Shown: positions 1 through 7,135 of the stretch, piece by piece
Numbering within the stretch: position 1 is the stretch's first letter
Layout of the letters: every line of letters starts with the position of its first letter
NCBI GenBank assembly: GCA_023229665.1
Contig: JALNYW010000002.1
Location: 62,001-126,000 of the forward strand
Reading direction: 5' to 3'
DNA: 64,000 nucleotides
From: Patescibacteria group bacterium
GTDB lineage: Bacteria; Patescibacteriota; Patescibacteriia; 2-12-FULL-60-25
Program-made: the position numbers and the translations under genes
Notes under the pieces: model-generated
Told to the model about the DNA's origin: nothing
The model's input: only the letters and a program-made list of their open reading frames with translations
Database searches by the model: none

Positions 1-1
1 C

Positions 2-1855
2 GCCCTCACGGGCTGCTACGACATGCACGGCCTTCCGCCCGTCATCCCGATGGGCGACGCGGGGCCGACGGTCGGCGACGCGGGCATTCCGATGCCCGAG
101 CCGGACAGCGGACCGGTCGTCGTGGCCGATGCGGGAACCGACAGCGGTCCCGTGGTCGAGCCGGATGCCGGTAGCGATGCCGGTTCGGTCGAGGATCCCG
201 ACGCGGGACCTCTGCCGGTCGAGCTCGTCGTCGACCCGTTCTTCTCCGGCTGGGATACCCCGGCCGGTCAGCAGGACATGGCGACGGCCGACATCCATAT
301 CACGGCGGCACACGATCTGGAGTGGCGCGAAGGCGTCATGTTCCAGATCCGGGCCATCACGCCCGGCTGCATGGTTCGTGGATCGCGTGGCACGGAATAC
401 TTCCGTGACATCAAGATCAAGAACACCGAGACGGGGATGACCCTGATGGGCCCCGTCTCCATGCCGACGCTCTCGGACGGCGCCACTTCGACCGGATTCT
501 TCCGCGTCGGATGGGACGCGCGAACGATTCCGACCGGAACCACGTGGCGCTTCGCTGTGACCATGGACCTCTCGAGCGTCGAAGACGCGCCGGGGGAGTT
601 CGTGGGATGCAGCTACAACGTGTACACCGGCATGGAGGGCGGCTCGATCATCGAGGCTTCGTCCGTCCGTTACCCGGGTGGCGCGGCGCTCACGCCCGAG
701 CAGATCGGCGGCGACAACGCCGCCTCCTACAGCGGCTTCACGGTCTCTGCACCGCTCATCGAGGCAGGCGAGATGCCGCCGTCCGAGATCCTGGTCGCAG
801 GTGCGGATCGGTGGTACCACGTCGCTTCGTATGACGTGGTTCGCGATGGCATCGATGCGGTATTCGTCATGATCGACGGCTTCGCCGAGGATACGTCCGA
901 GGTGGCCATCGCGCACTACGACGCCGCACTCGGCACGGAGGTGGTCATCGGCCGCGCCTTTCTCCCTTCGGGTGAGAACAGCGGCCGTACCGTCATCCTC
1001 GACTCGTCGCTTGCGGCGGGAGAGGCCTTCGAGATCTGGGTGCGTGTGCCGTTCATTACGACGGACACGAGCCTCCGACCTCGGACGGGCGACTCGTTCC
1101 GCATGGGCGTCAACGGAGTGACGAGGGCCGGAAGGTTCTTCGATACTTCGCCGCTCTTCGGCAACGAGTTCGTGATCCGGAAGACTCGTCCGACGTTCAC
1201 GCTCCTCTCGCCGCCCACGACGCCACTCGGCACCGGCCTTCAGGGCATGGTATCGATTCAAGTGAGCGCCGATTCGGCGGGGTGCCTGGCACTGCGAGCC
1301 TTCGACATCAACGTCGTACTCACCGAGAGCGAGGACAGTAACATCACGGTCGGAAGTCTCGAGCTCGTGGAAGGCACGCGTCCGTTGGACGCCTCGCTCT
1401 ACACGATCCGGGATTCCGACGGCCGCGATCTGCGTACGCAGGATCTCCGGTTCTGGCCTACGACCATGGGTCCGGCCACGGCCTCGAGTCGCGCGTATGT
1501 GGTCTTCACCGAAGAGCGGTTGATCTGCGGCTCCGGTCGCGTCTACAGCTTGCGCGGGATCATCGGAGGGATTCTGACCTCGGGTGACGTCGTCTCCTTC
1601 GGTATTCCGCGCAATATCGACACGTCGCCCCTCACGGGACACGTTTCGGAAGCTGACGGCATCGCCATTCCCGGCGGGATCGGAACGCACCTCGAGGTGG
1701 ACGGCGTGCTCTATCACGCCTCGCCCCTGTGGTCTGACCTGTCGGCCGTTCCGCACAGCTCCGCACCGCGAGCGGCGGGCGGCTCCAGGGATTGGATCGA
1801 CGGGCAGCTACTGGGGGGATACTTCCCCTGGTCCGTTACCCGTCACGTCCGCTGA
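2..1855 (+). CDS. Large DAG-linker surface lipoprotein, 5' truncated by the window
   Basis: The frame is open from base 2, so the true start lies upstream of the window. The first codons read Ala-Leu-Thr-Gly-Cys, a lipobox, so the Cys at codon 14-16 should be lipidated and the protein anchored outside the membrane. About 55 residues of low-complexity linker rich in Asp-Ala-Gly and Asp-Ser-Gly follow. The remaining ~550 residues are beta-rich, apparently two or three Ig-like modules, with few Cys and no enzymatic motif that I recognise. Similar DAG linkers occur in the lipoproteins at 31097 and 42568. The stop TGA is followed directly by a 60-bp repeat with two hairpins. Function unknown; an adhesin or envelope role is only inferred from the architecture. 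Confidence 0.8.
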   Translation, partial: ALTGCYDMHGLPPVIPMGDAGPTVGDAGIPMPEPDSGPVVVADAGTDSGPVVEPDAGSDAGSVEDPDAGPLPVELVVDPFFSGWDTPAGQQDMATADIHITAAHDLEWREGVMFQIRAITPGCMVRGSRGTEYFRDIKIKNTETGMTLMGPVSMPTLSDGATSTGFFRVGWDARTIPTGTTWRFAVTMDLSSVEDAPGEFVGCSYNVYTGMEGGSIIEASSVRYPGGAALTPEQIGGDNAASYSGFTVSAPLIEAGEMPPSEILVAGADRWYHVASYDVVRDGIDAVFVMIDGFAEDTSEVAIAHYDAALGTEVVIGRAFLPSGENSGRTVILDSSLAAGEAFEIWVRVPFITTDTSLRPRTGDSFRMGVNGVTRAGRFFDTSPLFGNEFVIRKTRPTFTLLSPPTTPLGTGLQGMVSIQVSADSAGCLALRAFDINVVLTESEDSNITVGSLELVEGTRPLDASLYTIRDSDGRDLRTQDLRFWPTTMGPATASSRAYVVFTEERLICGSGRVYSLRGIIGGILTSGDVVSFGIPRNIDTSPLTGHVSEADGIAIPGGIGTHLEVDGVLYHASPLWSDLSAVPHSSAPRAAGGSRDWIDGQLLGGYFPWSVTRHVR

Positions 1856-1856
1856 C

Positions 1857-1916
1857 CGCACGGTTCGCACGACCTACAACGTGCAGGGCCGCCGATCCCC
1901 CTGATCGGCACTCTTC
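1857..1916 (+). repeat. 60-bp direct repeat, copy 1 (two stem-loops)
   Basis: This 60-bp stretch is identical to 2489-2548. Each copy begins just after the stop codon of an orphan gene. It contains two small inverted repeats: GCACG (1867-1871) with CGTGC (1880-1884), and GCCGATC (1891-1897) with GATCGGC (1903-1909). The second hairpin is followed by ACTCTTC, so it may act as a weak terminator or a 3'-UTR element. Confidence 0.9.
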
Positions 1917-1924
1917 CTGGGAGT

Positions 1925-1946
1925 CTCACAGTAATTTCGCTGTGAG
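1925..1946 (+). promoter_or_regulatory. 5'-UTR hairpin upstream of the 1971 gene
   Basis: CTCACAG (1925-1931) pairs perfectly with CTGTGAG (1940-1946) around an 8-nt loop. It lies 11 nt before the GGAGG ribosome-binding site at 1958-1962. Several other orphan genes in the window have a hairpin in the same position. Confidence 0.55.
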
Positions 1947-1970
1947 AACCCAAGGCTGGAGGATAGGGAA

Positions 1971-2480
1971 GTGACTCAGCGTTCGAAGGTGTCTGGCCTC
2001 TTCCAAGTCGAAGTCGGCTCGACCGAGCATCCGACGTCGGTGGATCTCCTCCGGAGATACCACGAGGTCAACGACCTCTGGATCCGGAGCAGTCCCGATA
2101 TCGGGAAGCTCGCGGCGTTCGGCGACGTCTGCCTTCCGGATGGAGGGCGCCCGCGGGGCACGCTCACGATGTGCGTGCGGACCATCCCGCGCGTCCGGTA
2201 CGTCACGTTCAACGCCGCATGCAAGTGGGGCCTGCGGAACGGCTACCGGTTCGCCTACCCCTGGGAGCGCGATGCGCTCATCGAGCAGGTGTCCGCCGAT
2301 CCGCTCACGCTGACGGGGCTCACCACCGAGGTGGTGGATCCGGGGTCGTACGTGATGGATGGTGGCATCAAGCACGTGCCCATGATCCAGTGGGTCGAAG
2401 CCACGAAGCCGTTCTCGCTGGAGGGCTGTGTCGAGTACAGCTTCGACATCCACACGCACTTCCTGTTCGTGAAGGAGTAG
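1971..2480 (+). CDS. Hypothetical protein, 169 aa
   Basis: I recognise no family. The GTG start is chosen because GGAGG (1958-1962) sits 8 nt upstream. The protein has no signal peptide or membrane segment and looks like a compact soluble alpha/beta protein, with two Cys near the middle and a His-Thr-His near the C-terminus (FDIHTHFLFVKE). It is one of a run of short orphan genes on the plus strand (2-3297), each separated by hairpins. It is followed 8 nt after the stop by the second copy of the 60-bp repeat. Confidence 0.75.
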   Translation: MTQRSKVSGLFQVEVGSTEHPTSVDLLRRYHEVNDLWIRSSPDIGKLAAFGDVCLPDGGRPRGTLTMCVRTIPRVRYVTFNAACKWGLRNGYRFAYPWERDALIEQVSADPLTLTGLTTEVVDPGSYVMDGGIKHVPMIQWVEATKPFSLEGCVEYSFDIHTHFLFVKE

Positions 2481-2488
2481 CTCTCGAT

Positions 2489-2548
2489 CGCACGGTTCGC
2501 ACGACCTACAACGTGCAGGGCCGCCGATCCCCCTGATCGGCACTCTTC
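2489..2548 (+). repeat. 60-bp direct repeat, copy 2
   Basis: Exact copy of 1857-1916, again immediately downstream of an orphan gene's stop codon. The flanking bases differ, so the repeat unit is the 60-bp segment itself and not a duplication of a whole gene. Confidence 0.9.
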
Positions 2549-2549
2549 T

Positions 2550-2584
2550 CCAGCCTCTCGGCCAACATCTTGTTGGGAGGCTGG
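2550..2584 (+). promoter_or_regulatory. Long 5'-UTR hairpin upstream of the 2600 gene
   Basis: CCAGCCTC (2550-2557) pairs with GAGGCTGG (2577-2584), and an inner CCAAC (2562-2566) pairs with GTTGG (2572-2576). The hairpin ends just before the ribosome-binding site of the 2600 gene. Confidence 0.6.
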
Positions 2585-2599
2585 ATACGGAGGCAAGTA

Positions 2600-2779
2600 A
2601 TGAGTAAGTATCAGTTCGTCGCGTTTGTTTTCCTTTTTGCCATGGGATTCATCAACCTGGCTGTCGCTTGTCGTAGCATGCATGCCATCAATGAGACGGC
2701 TCAGACTACGAACTATGTCTATGGCTTGTTGGACCTCGTGAATCGGAACGTAGTGAACTCTGGTTGCTGCTGCCGTTGA
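2600..2779 (+). CDS. Small single-span membrane peptide, 59 aa
   Basis: Starts at ATG 2600 behind a GGAGG-type site; an in-frame TTG at 2570 would put the start inside the UTR hairpin and is less likely. A hydrophobic helix covers residues ~4-25, ending in Ala-Val-Ala-Cys, a poor lipobox. The C-terminus is Gly-Cys-Cys-Cys-Arg, an unusual Cys cluster. No homologue is recognised. Whether it is made is uncertain because of its size, but the hairpin plus ribosome-binding-site layout matches its neighbours. Confidence 0.55.
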   Translation: MSKYQFVAFVFLFAMGFINLAVACRSMHAINETAQTTNYVYGLLDLVNRNVVNSGCCCR

Positions 2780-2955
2780 ATCTCGTAACGGGTCTCTGAT
2801 CCCCGCAAAGCATCAGTCTATCCTGACTCTTATCTTGAGTCAGGTCACTCCACCTGGCCCTCGTCACAACGGGGAACAGGTAGGGCGAAACGGTTTGTCC
2901 TATGGAAGTTACGGGAGCGGCAGAACGCCGCTCGCCAGGAAGGAAACATTTTACT
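2780..2955 (+). other. Intergenic leader with two hairpins
   Basis: No gene is seen. CCTGACTC (2822-2829) pairs with GAGTCAGG (2837-2844). Closer to the next gene, GAGCGGC (2915-2921) pairs with GCCGCTC (2927-2933), 3 nt before the AGGAAGG site at 2937-2943. A possible ATG at 2902 lies before this hairpin and has no ribosome-binding site. Confidence 0.5.
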
Positions 2956-3297
2956 TTGAAGAAGAACCGTAAAATCGTCCCGTCGAAGCCCGAGACCCCG
3001 GCCAGCCGAGAGCGTAAGGCGTGGATGCGCCTCGCGTACTCGTTCCTCGGCTTCCTCGCGCCGATCTCGCTGTGGGGCTTCGCGCTCGGCGCGCGGTACG
3101 TCACGCGCGATGCGTACGACCTCACGTTCACGGCCGTCTGGAGCCTCCAGATGAGCGTCGCGCTCATCGCGAGCATCTGGGCTCTGGGCCGCACGGCCTC
3201 GCGCCTGCTCTGCTGGCTCGATGCTCGCTCCGAGCTCGCCGCCGTGCCCACCAACCGCCGGGTCCGTCCAAGGGAACAGTCGCTCGTCCTCCACTGA
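2956..3297 (+). CDS. Small two-span membrane protein, 113 aa
   Basis: The TTG at 2956 is chosen because AGGAAGG lies 12 nt upstream and a UTR hairpin precedes that. The protein has a Lys-rich cytoplasmic N-terminus, two hydrophobic segments (about residues 22-42 and 50-75), and an Arg-rich C-terminal tail. Family not recognised. An intrinsic terminator follows at 3318. It is the last gene of the plus-strand orphan cluster at the window start. Confidence 0.65.
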   Translation: MKKNRKIVPSKPETPASRERKAWMRLAYSFLGFLAPISLWGFALGARYVTRDAYDLTFTAVWSLQMSVALIASIWALGRTASRLLCWLDARSELAAVPTNRRVRPREQSLVLH

Positions 3298-3317
3298 CGG
3301 GCGGTCTCACTACCAAC

Positions 3318-3357
3318 AAGGGAAGGTTCGCCATACTCGGCGAGACTTCCCTTTTTT
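3318..3357 (+). terminator. Intrinsic terminator
   Basis: AAGGGAAG (3318-3325) pairs with CTTCCCTT (3346-3353), with an inner CGCC/GGCG pairing, followed by a T run. It closes the 2956 gene just before the DUF2207 gene. Confidence 0.85.
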
Positions 3358-3382
3358 CATATCCGCATGCGAGGATATCCGC

Positions 3383-5101
3383 ATGAAACGCTTTCTTTTG
3401 TCTTTGGCCCTGATTGTGGCCGGGATGTCATACGCTTCGGCTACATGGGCCGCCGAAACCATCCGGCGCTTTGATGTGAGCGCCGAGCTCAAATCCGATC
3501 GCACGCTCCGCATCCAGGAAACCATTGAATATGACTTTGGGGGCGCCCAGCGCCACGGGATTTTCCGCCTCATCCCGGTGGTCTATTCGCGGAACGGCGC
3601 TTCTTATCGTTTACGCCTGAACGTGGAGGATTCGACGATGGATGGCCAGCCCGTCAAACAGTCCGTCACGACCGAGGGCGAAAGCCTGCGCATCCGCTTG
3701 GGTGATCCGGATCTCTATGTCACGGGAAAGAAAACCTATGTCATCACGTACACGACGGATCGCGCGATCAATGACTTTGAGGCGGATGGCGAGCGCGAAT
3801 TATATTGGAACGTGACCGGTAATGATTGGGAGATACCGATTGAGAGCTCCCTCTTTACGCTCTCCGGTCCGGCCGAAGCGACCAAGGCGATTTGTTTTAC
3901 CGGCGTCTATGGAAGCACGGAGCAGGATTGTTCCATCACGAGCTCCAGCGCGATGTTGGTGGCGCGCGTCACGCGTCCGCTCGGCATTCGCGAGGGGTTT
4001 ACGATCGCGGTGCGGTATCCGGCCTCGTCCATCGCCGCCATCCCAGCATGGAAAACCATCCTGAATATTATATTAGATAATATCTGGCTGGCTACGCCGT
4101 TCATCGTGTTCATGGCGATGTACGCGTACTGGCGTAAATACGGAAAAGAACCGGACGGCCGCGGGACCGTCATTGCGCACTACGAAGAACCGCGCGGACT
4201 CCAGCCGGCCTTGCTCGCCGCCATGCTCGAACAAGAGATTTCACAGAAGGCGGTTACCGCGACCATTCTGGATTTGGCGCGCCGCGGATACATGAAGGTC
4301 ATCATCGAAGGTGATCCGGAAGCGAAAGGTTGGTTCGCGAAAAAGGCGACCTATCGGTTCAAAAAGCTTGAAAAAGCGGAGGACGTCAATGAACTGAAAA
4401 AGCTTTCCGGATTTGAACTCACTCTTCTTACCGGTTTGTTTGATGGCGAGGACGAGGTAAGCCTCGAAGACAAGAAAGACGGATCGTTTTGGAAGAGCGT
4501 ACAAACGTCGCGTCACGAAGCGTTTGACCAGCTCAAATCCAAGGGGCTCTTTTCGAAAAATCCCGCGGCCGTGCGCGGGATGTGGAGCGGGATCGCGGTC
4601 GTGGTCGCCATCGCCGGATTCTTTCTCTCCGGATTCTTTGGCGGCTTGATGATTTTTGCTTCCATCGTGTCCGCGATCATTATTGGGGCCTTTGGCTGGC
4701 ATATGCCGCAAAAGACAAAAGAAGGGGCCATCGTGGCCGAAGAAGCCGAAGGTTTCAAACTCTTCCTATCCGTCACCGAGCGCGATCGTTTGAATTTTAC
4801 AGATGCGCCTGAGCGTCGCCCCGATCAATTCGCGCGCTTCCTGCCGGCTGCAGTCGCCTTCGGCGTCGAAGAAAAGTGGGCAAAACAATTCGCGAATCTT
4901 GCCATCCAACCCCCGTCGTATATCCAGGGCGGATCCAATGCCTGGACGGCGTTCAACTACGCGCACATGGTGGATTCCATGCATGCCGCATCCGCATCAA
5001 GCCTGTATCATAGTCCCTCTTCGGCGGGTTCCGGCGGTTCGGGATTCTCAGGCGGTGGCTCAGGCGGAGGCGGAGGCGGAGGCGGGGGAGGTTCTTGGTA
5101 A
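3383..5101 (+). CDS. DUF2207 family membrane protein, 572 aa
   Basis: Start ATG 3383 has GAGG 8 nt upstream and begins a signal peptide (residues 1-25, ending Ala-Thr-Trp-Ala-Ala). An extracytoplasmic beta domain follows, containing the family's typical N-terminal pattern (residues ~30-70, including EYDFGGAQRHGIFR). After it come a membrane helix (~230-255), a cytoplasmic winged-helix-like region with the Pro-Arg-Gly-Leu-Gln-Pro motif, a second membrane pair (~410-450), and a C-terminal Gly/Ser tail ending in Gly10-Ser-Trp. This is the layout of DUF2207 (YciQ-like) proteins, common in CPR and Gram-positive bacteria. The biochemical role of the family is unknown. The poly-Gly tail probably makes the end flexible. 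Confidence 0.9.
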   Translation: MKRFLLSLALIVAGMSYASATWAAETIRRFDVSAELKSDRTLRIQETIEYDFGGAQRHGIFRLIPVVYSRNGASYRLRLNVEDSTMDGQPVKQSVTTEGESLRIRLGDPDLYVTGKKTYVITYTTDRAINDFEADGERELYWNVTGNDWEIPIESSLFTLSGPAEATKAICFTGVYGSTEQDCSITSSSAMLVARVTRPLGIREGFTIAVRYPASSIAAIPAWKTILNIILDNIWLATPFIVFMAMYAYWRKYGKEPDGRGTVIAHYEEPRGLQPALLAAMLEQEISQKAVTATILDLARRGYMKVIIEGDPEAKGWFAKKATYRFKKLEKAEDVNELKKLSGFELTLLTGLFDGEDEVSLEDKKDGSFWKSVQTSRHEAFDQLKSKGLFSKNPAAVRGMWSGIAVVVAIAGFFLSGFFGGLMIFASIVSAIIIGAFGWHMPQKTKEGAIVAEEAEGFKLFLSVTERDRLNFTDAPERRPDQFARFLPAAVAFGVEEKWAKQFANLAIQPPSYIQGGSNAWTAFNYAHMVDSMHAASASSLYHSPSSAGSGGSGFSGGGSGGGGGGGGGGSW

Positions 5102-5104
5102 AAA

Positions 5105-5134
5105 CAAAAAAAGCTCCGATCGTGGGATCGGAGC
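5105..5134 (-). terminator. Terminator of the 5485/5137 operon
   Basis: On the minus strand GCTCCGATC pairs with GATCGGAGC around a 4-nt loop, followed by seven T. It begins 2 nt after the stop codon of the 5137 gene. It may also slow plus-strand transcription from the DUF2207 gene. Confidence 0.9.
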
Positions 5135-5136
5135 GG

Positions 5137-5481
5137 TCAGGGCTTGGGAGGCCGGAGCTTCCCATAGGTGCTTTGCATGAAGGAGCGGAATTCCTCGTCG
5201 TCCGGATCTTCGACCGGAGGAGGCGGAGGGTCCGTCGGACGTTCGTCCTCGGGATCGGCGGGCGCCGGGTCGGTGGGAAGGGTGTTCTTCGCGAACAGGT
5301 CTTCCACCAGGCTGTCCACGTCCGGATCCGCCTGCCCCGTGAGGAGCAGATAGTCCGGGTGGCCGGGCGGGACCATCGAGTGGCTGACGACGAGCTCCGG
5401 AGCATCCACCTCCTCGAGCTCTTCGTCATCGACGTCGATCGCGTCCTCGTCGGGCGGATCTCGTTCGTTGGGGTCCGGCAT
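5137..5481 (-). CDS. Acidic Pro-rich hypothetical protein, 114 aa
   Basis: Very acidic and probably largely disordered: the first 30 residues are mostly Asp/Glu, and a Pro/Asp-rich stretch covers residues ~70-95. There is no signal peptide, membrane segment or known motif. Its ATG lies 3 nt beyond the stop of the 5485 gene, so the two are very likely cotranscribed and translationally coupled. A role as a partner or chaperone of the upstream protein is only a guess from this coupling. Confidence 0.7.
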   Translation of the reverse strand: MPDPNERDPPDEDAIDVDDEELEEVDAPELVVSHSMVPPGHPDYLLLTGQADPDVDSLVEDLFAKNTLPTDPAPADPEDERPTDPPPPPVEDPDDEEFRSFMQSTYGKLRPPKP

Positions 5482-5484
5482 CGG

Positions 5485-6483
5485 TTAGCCCCCGGTCGCG
5501 AGCGCGTCGACCTCGGCGTCGAGGTCCACCTCTTCGCCGTCGCCGCCCTTCGCGGGCTCGACGCTCACCTCGGGCGCATCGCTCAGCCGCCTCTCGCGGC
5601 CCTCTTCGTCCGTGCCCGAGGACGCGGCGCTGTTGGGCAGCGGGGGAGGCACGGCCACGGCCGTCTTCGGCGCCTCGGACACGCCGAGGAGCCGCGCGTA
5701 GTCGGCGAACGGCGTTCCGAGCGTGATCGCCGGCAGGTACTCGGCGTACAGCTCGAGCGGGACCGCGTCGAAGATGATCTCGCCGAGCAACGTGGTGTTG
5801 ATCGCCTTGCTCTTCATGCTCGCCTGGATGCTGTCCAGGATGAGCATGCGCTTCTCGGCCGGCACGCTGTCGCCGATGAGCGGCCCGTTGCCGATCGAGT
5901 TGCGGATGTGCTCGAGCACCAGGGTCTTGCTCTCGTAGATCCTGTGCTCGACGAGCAGTCCGCACTGGCGGAACGCGAACTCGCGTTCGTTCGTGTCGTC
6001 CCGCATCATCCAGCTGGTCTGCTGGATGACCTGGTAGAGCTCCCAGAGCGGGACGAGCCGCACGATCTTCTCGAGGCCATAGCCGTCGACGAGCGCCTTG
6101 ACGGTCTCGTCGTCCCTGAGGACTTCGAGCGAGTAGGCGATGTCGGACGACTGCTTGTCGACCGACTCCTCCTTCTCGCTCTGTGCGAGCGCGAGGTTCA
6201 TCTTCGTGCCGATGGTTTCGTGGACCAGCTTCGCGCGCGTCGGGATGTCGTTGCGCAGGCTCTCGAGGAGCCGCTTGACCGTGACCTGCTTCATGAGCGC
6301 GAACAGGTCCAGGATCTTGAGATCCAGCGCCGCGAGGAGGACGCCCACGAACACGTGGATCGCCGTCTCGGGGTCGAGGGGTTGGCTGGTGACCGAGCTC
6401 AGGCTCGGCATGCTGCCGATCGATGGGCTCGACGAACGGGGGTTGCTCTTGTCGTTCTTGGGGCTGGGCTTTTCTCTCGCCAT
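5485..6483 (-). CDS. Hypothetical helical cytoplasmic protein, 332 aa
   Basis: Not recognised. The first ~35 residues are Ser/Pro/Lys-rich and disordered, the middle (~40-270) is predicted mostly helical and soluble, and the last ~60 residues are acidic and disordered. Start ATG 6483 has AAGGAAGG a short distance upstream on the minus strand. The leader contains a hairpin (CAGATT 6509-6514 with AATCTG 6518-6523). A TTGACT box at 6554-6559 probably drives the two-gene operon, divergent from rnpB. Confidence 0.75.
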   Translation of the reverse strand: MAREKPSPKNDKSNPRSSSPSIGSMPSLSSVTSQPLDPETAIHVFVGVLLAALDLKILDLFALMKQVTVKRLLESLRNDIPTRAKLVHETIGTKMNLALAQSEKEESVDKQSSDIAYSLEVLRDDETVKALVDGYGLEKIVRLVPLWELYQVIQQTSWMMRDDTNEREFAFRQCGLLVEHRIYESKTLVLEHIRNSIGNGPLIGDSVPAEKRMLILDSIQASMKSKAINTTLLGEIIFDAVPLELYAEYLPAITLGTPFADYARLLGVSEAPKTAVAVPPPLPNSAASSGTDEEGRERRLSDAPEVSVEPAKGGDGEEVDLDAEVDALATGG

Positions 6484-6530
6484 GTTCTCCTACCTTCCTT
6501 GAGAAATTCAGATTTCGAATCTGCGGGCAT

Positions 6531-6559
6531 AACTGACCATAAATGGGTCAAAAAGTCAA
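6531..6559 (-). promoter_or_regulatory. Promoter of the 5485/5137 operon
   Basis: Minus-strand -35 TTGACT (6554-6559), a 17-bp spacer and a weak -10 TCAGTT (6531-6536). The 5'-UTR hairpin 6509-6523 lies between it and the ribosome-binding site. Confidence 0.45.
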
Positions 6560-6592
6560 TCCTCCTGCATGATGTGAATTCATCTAATATGC

Positions 6593-6621
6593 TTGACTTT
6601 TTGCCTTATTTCTGATATATT
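6593..6621 (+). promoter_or_regulatory. rnpB promoter
   Basis: TTGACT (6593-6598), a 17-bp spacer and TATATT (6616-6621). The expected start, ~6 nt further on, coincides with the first strand of the RNase P RNA P1 helix at 6628. Confidence 0.8.
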
Positions 6622-6625
6622 CGGC

Positions 6626-7073
6626 GGGCTTGGGTGCAACAGGCGACCGCCTTTATCCGCAAGGATGGGGGAGGAAAGTCCGAGCCCCGATTTCTGCCGT
6701 AAGGCAGTTTGAAAGCGAAAGCGGCTAACGGCCGCCAGGAAATAGTGGGCAACGGAAGGAACACGTGTCATTCCGTTCTCCATAAACCTAGGGAAAGTGC
6801 CACAGAGACGACTCTAACCCGTCGCTGGACGGGTAAAAGGTGAAAAGTGCGGAGAGGTGGGTGTCCGCAAGGATGCCTGCTACTTCGCTCGGTCCGCCGT
6901 AAGGCGGATTCGCGGCAAACCCTTTCCGGTGCAAGAGCAAATCCCTTCGTTCGCAAGAATGTCTGGGAATGGTCGCTCGCTAGAGCTCCGCAGCGATGCG
7001 GGGCCCAGAGAGATGGTCGCCCCTTCGCAGAAATGCGGAGTGACAAAACTCGGCTTATCGTTTCGCCCAAGCA
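6626..7073 (+). ncRNA. rnpB: RNase P RNA, bacterial type A-like
   Basis: The catalytic RNA that removes tRNA 5' leaders. Ends pair as P1: GCTTGGG (6628-6634) with CCCAAGC (7066-7072). The conserved GAGGAAAGTCC core lies near 6670 and ACAGAGACGA near 6801; the GGTGAAAAGTGCGG segment follows, and a GACAAAACTCGGCTTA stretch near 7042 gives the other universal core region. Total ~447 nt, a normal length. It has its own promoter and a 16-bp terminator. The mini-element at 30536 would depend on it to release the downstream tRNA. Confidence 0.95.
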
Positions 7074-7110
7074 ATCAAACGCCTCCCGCCTTGCGGGAGG
7101 CGTTTGATTT
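7074..7110 (+). terminator. rnpB terminator
   Basis: A 16-bp perfect stem (7074-7089 with 7093-7108) with a 3-nt loop, directly after P1 of RNase P RNA. The T run is short because the stem itself ends in GTTTGAT. Confidence 0.85.
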
Positions 7111-7135
7111 CCATACACTGCGAGAAGAACAAATT

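Noticed and set aside
1857..2548. Integron attC sites for the 60-bp repeats
   Set aside because: The position after stop codons and the hairpins are suggestive, but the GTTRRRY/RYYYAAC core boxes are absent and no integrase is present.
5095..6615. 506-codon plus-strand open frame opposite the 5485/5137 genes
   Set aside because: Arg/Leu/Val/Asp-rich antisense shadow without ribosome-binding site. The minus-strand pair has promoter, coupling and terminator.
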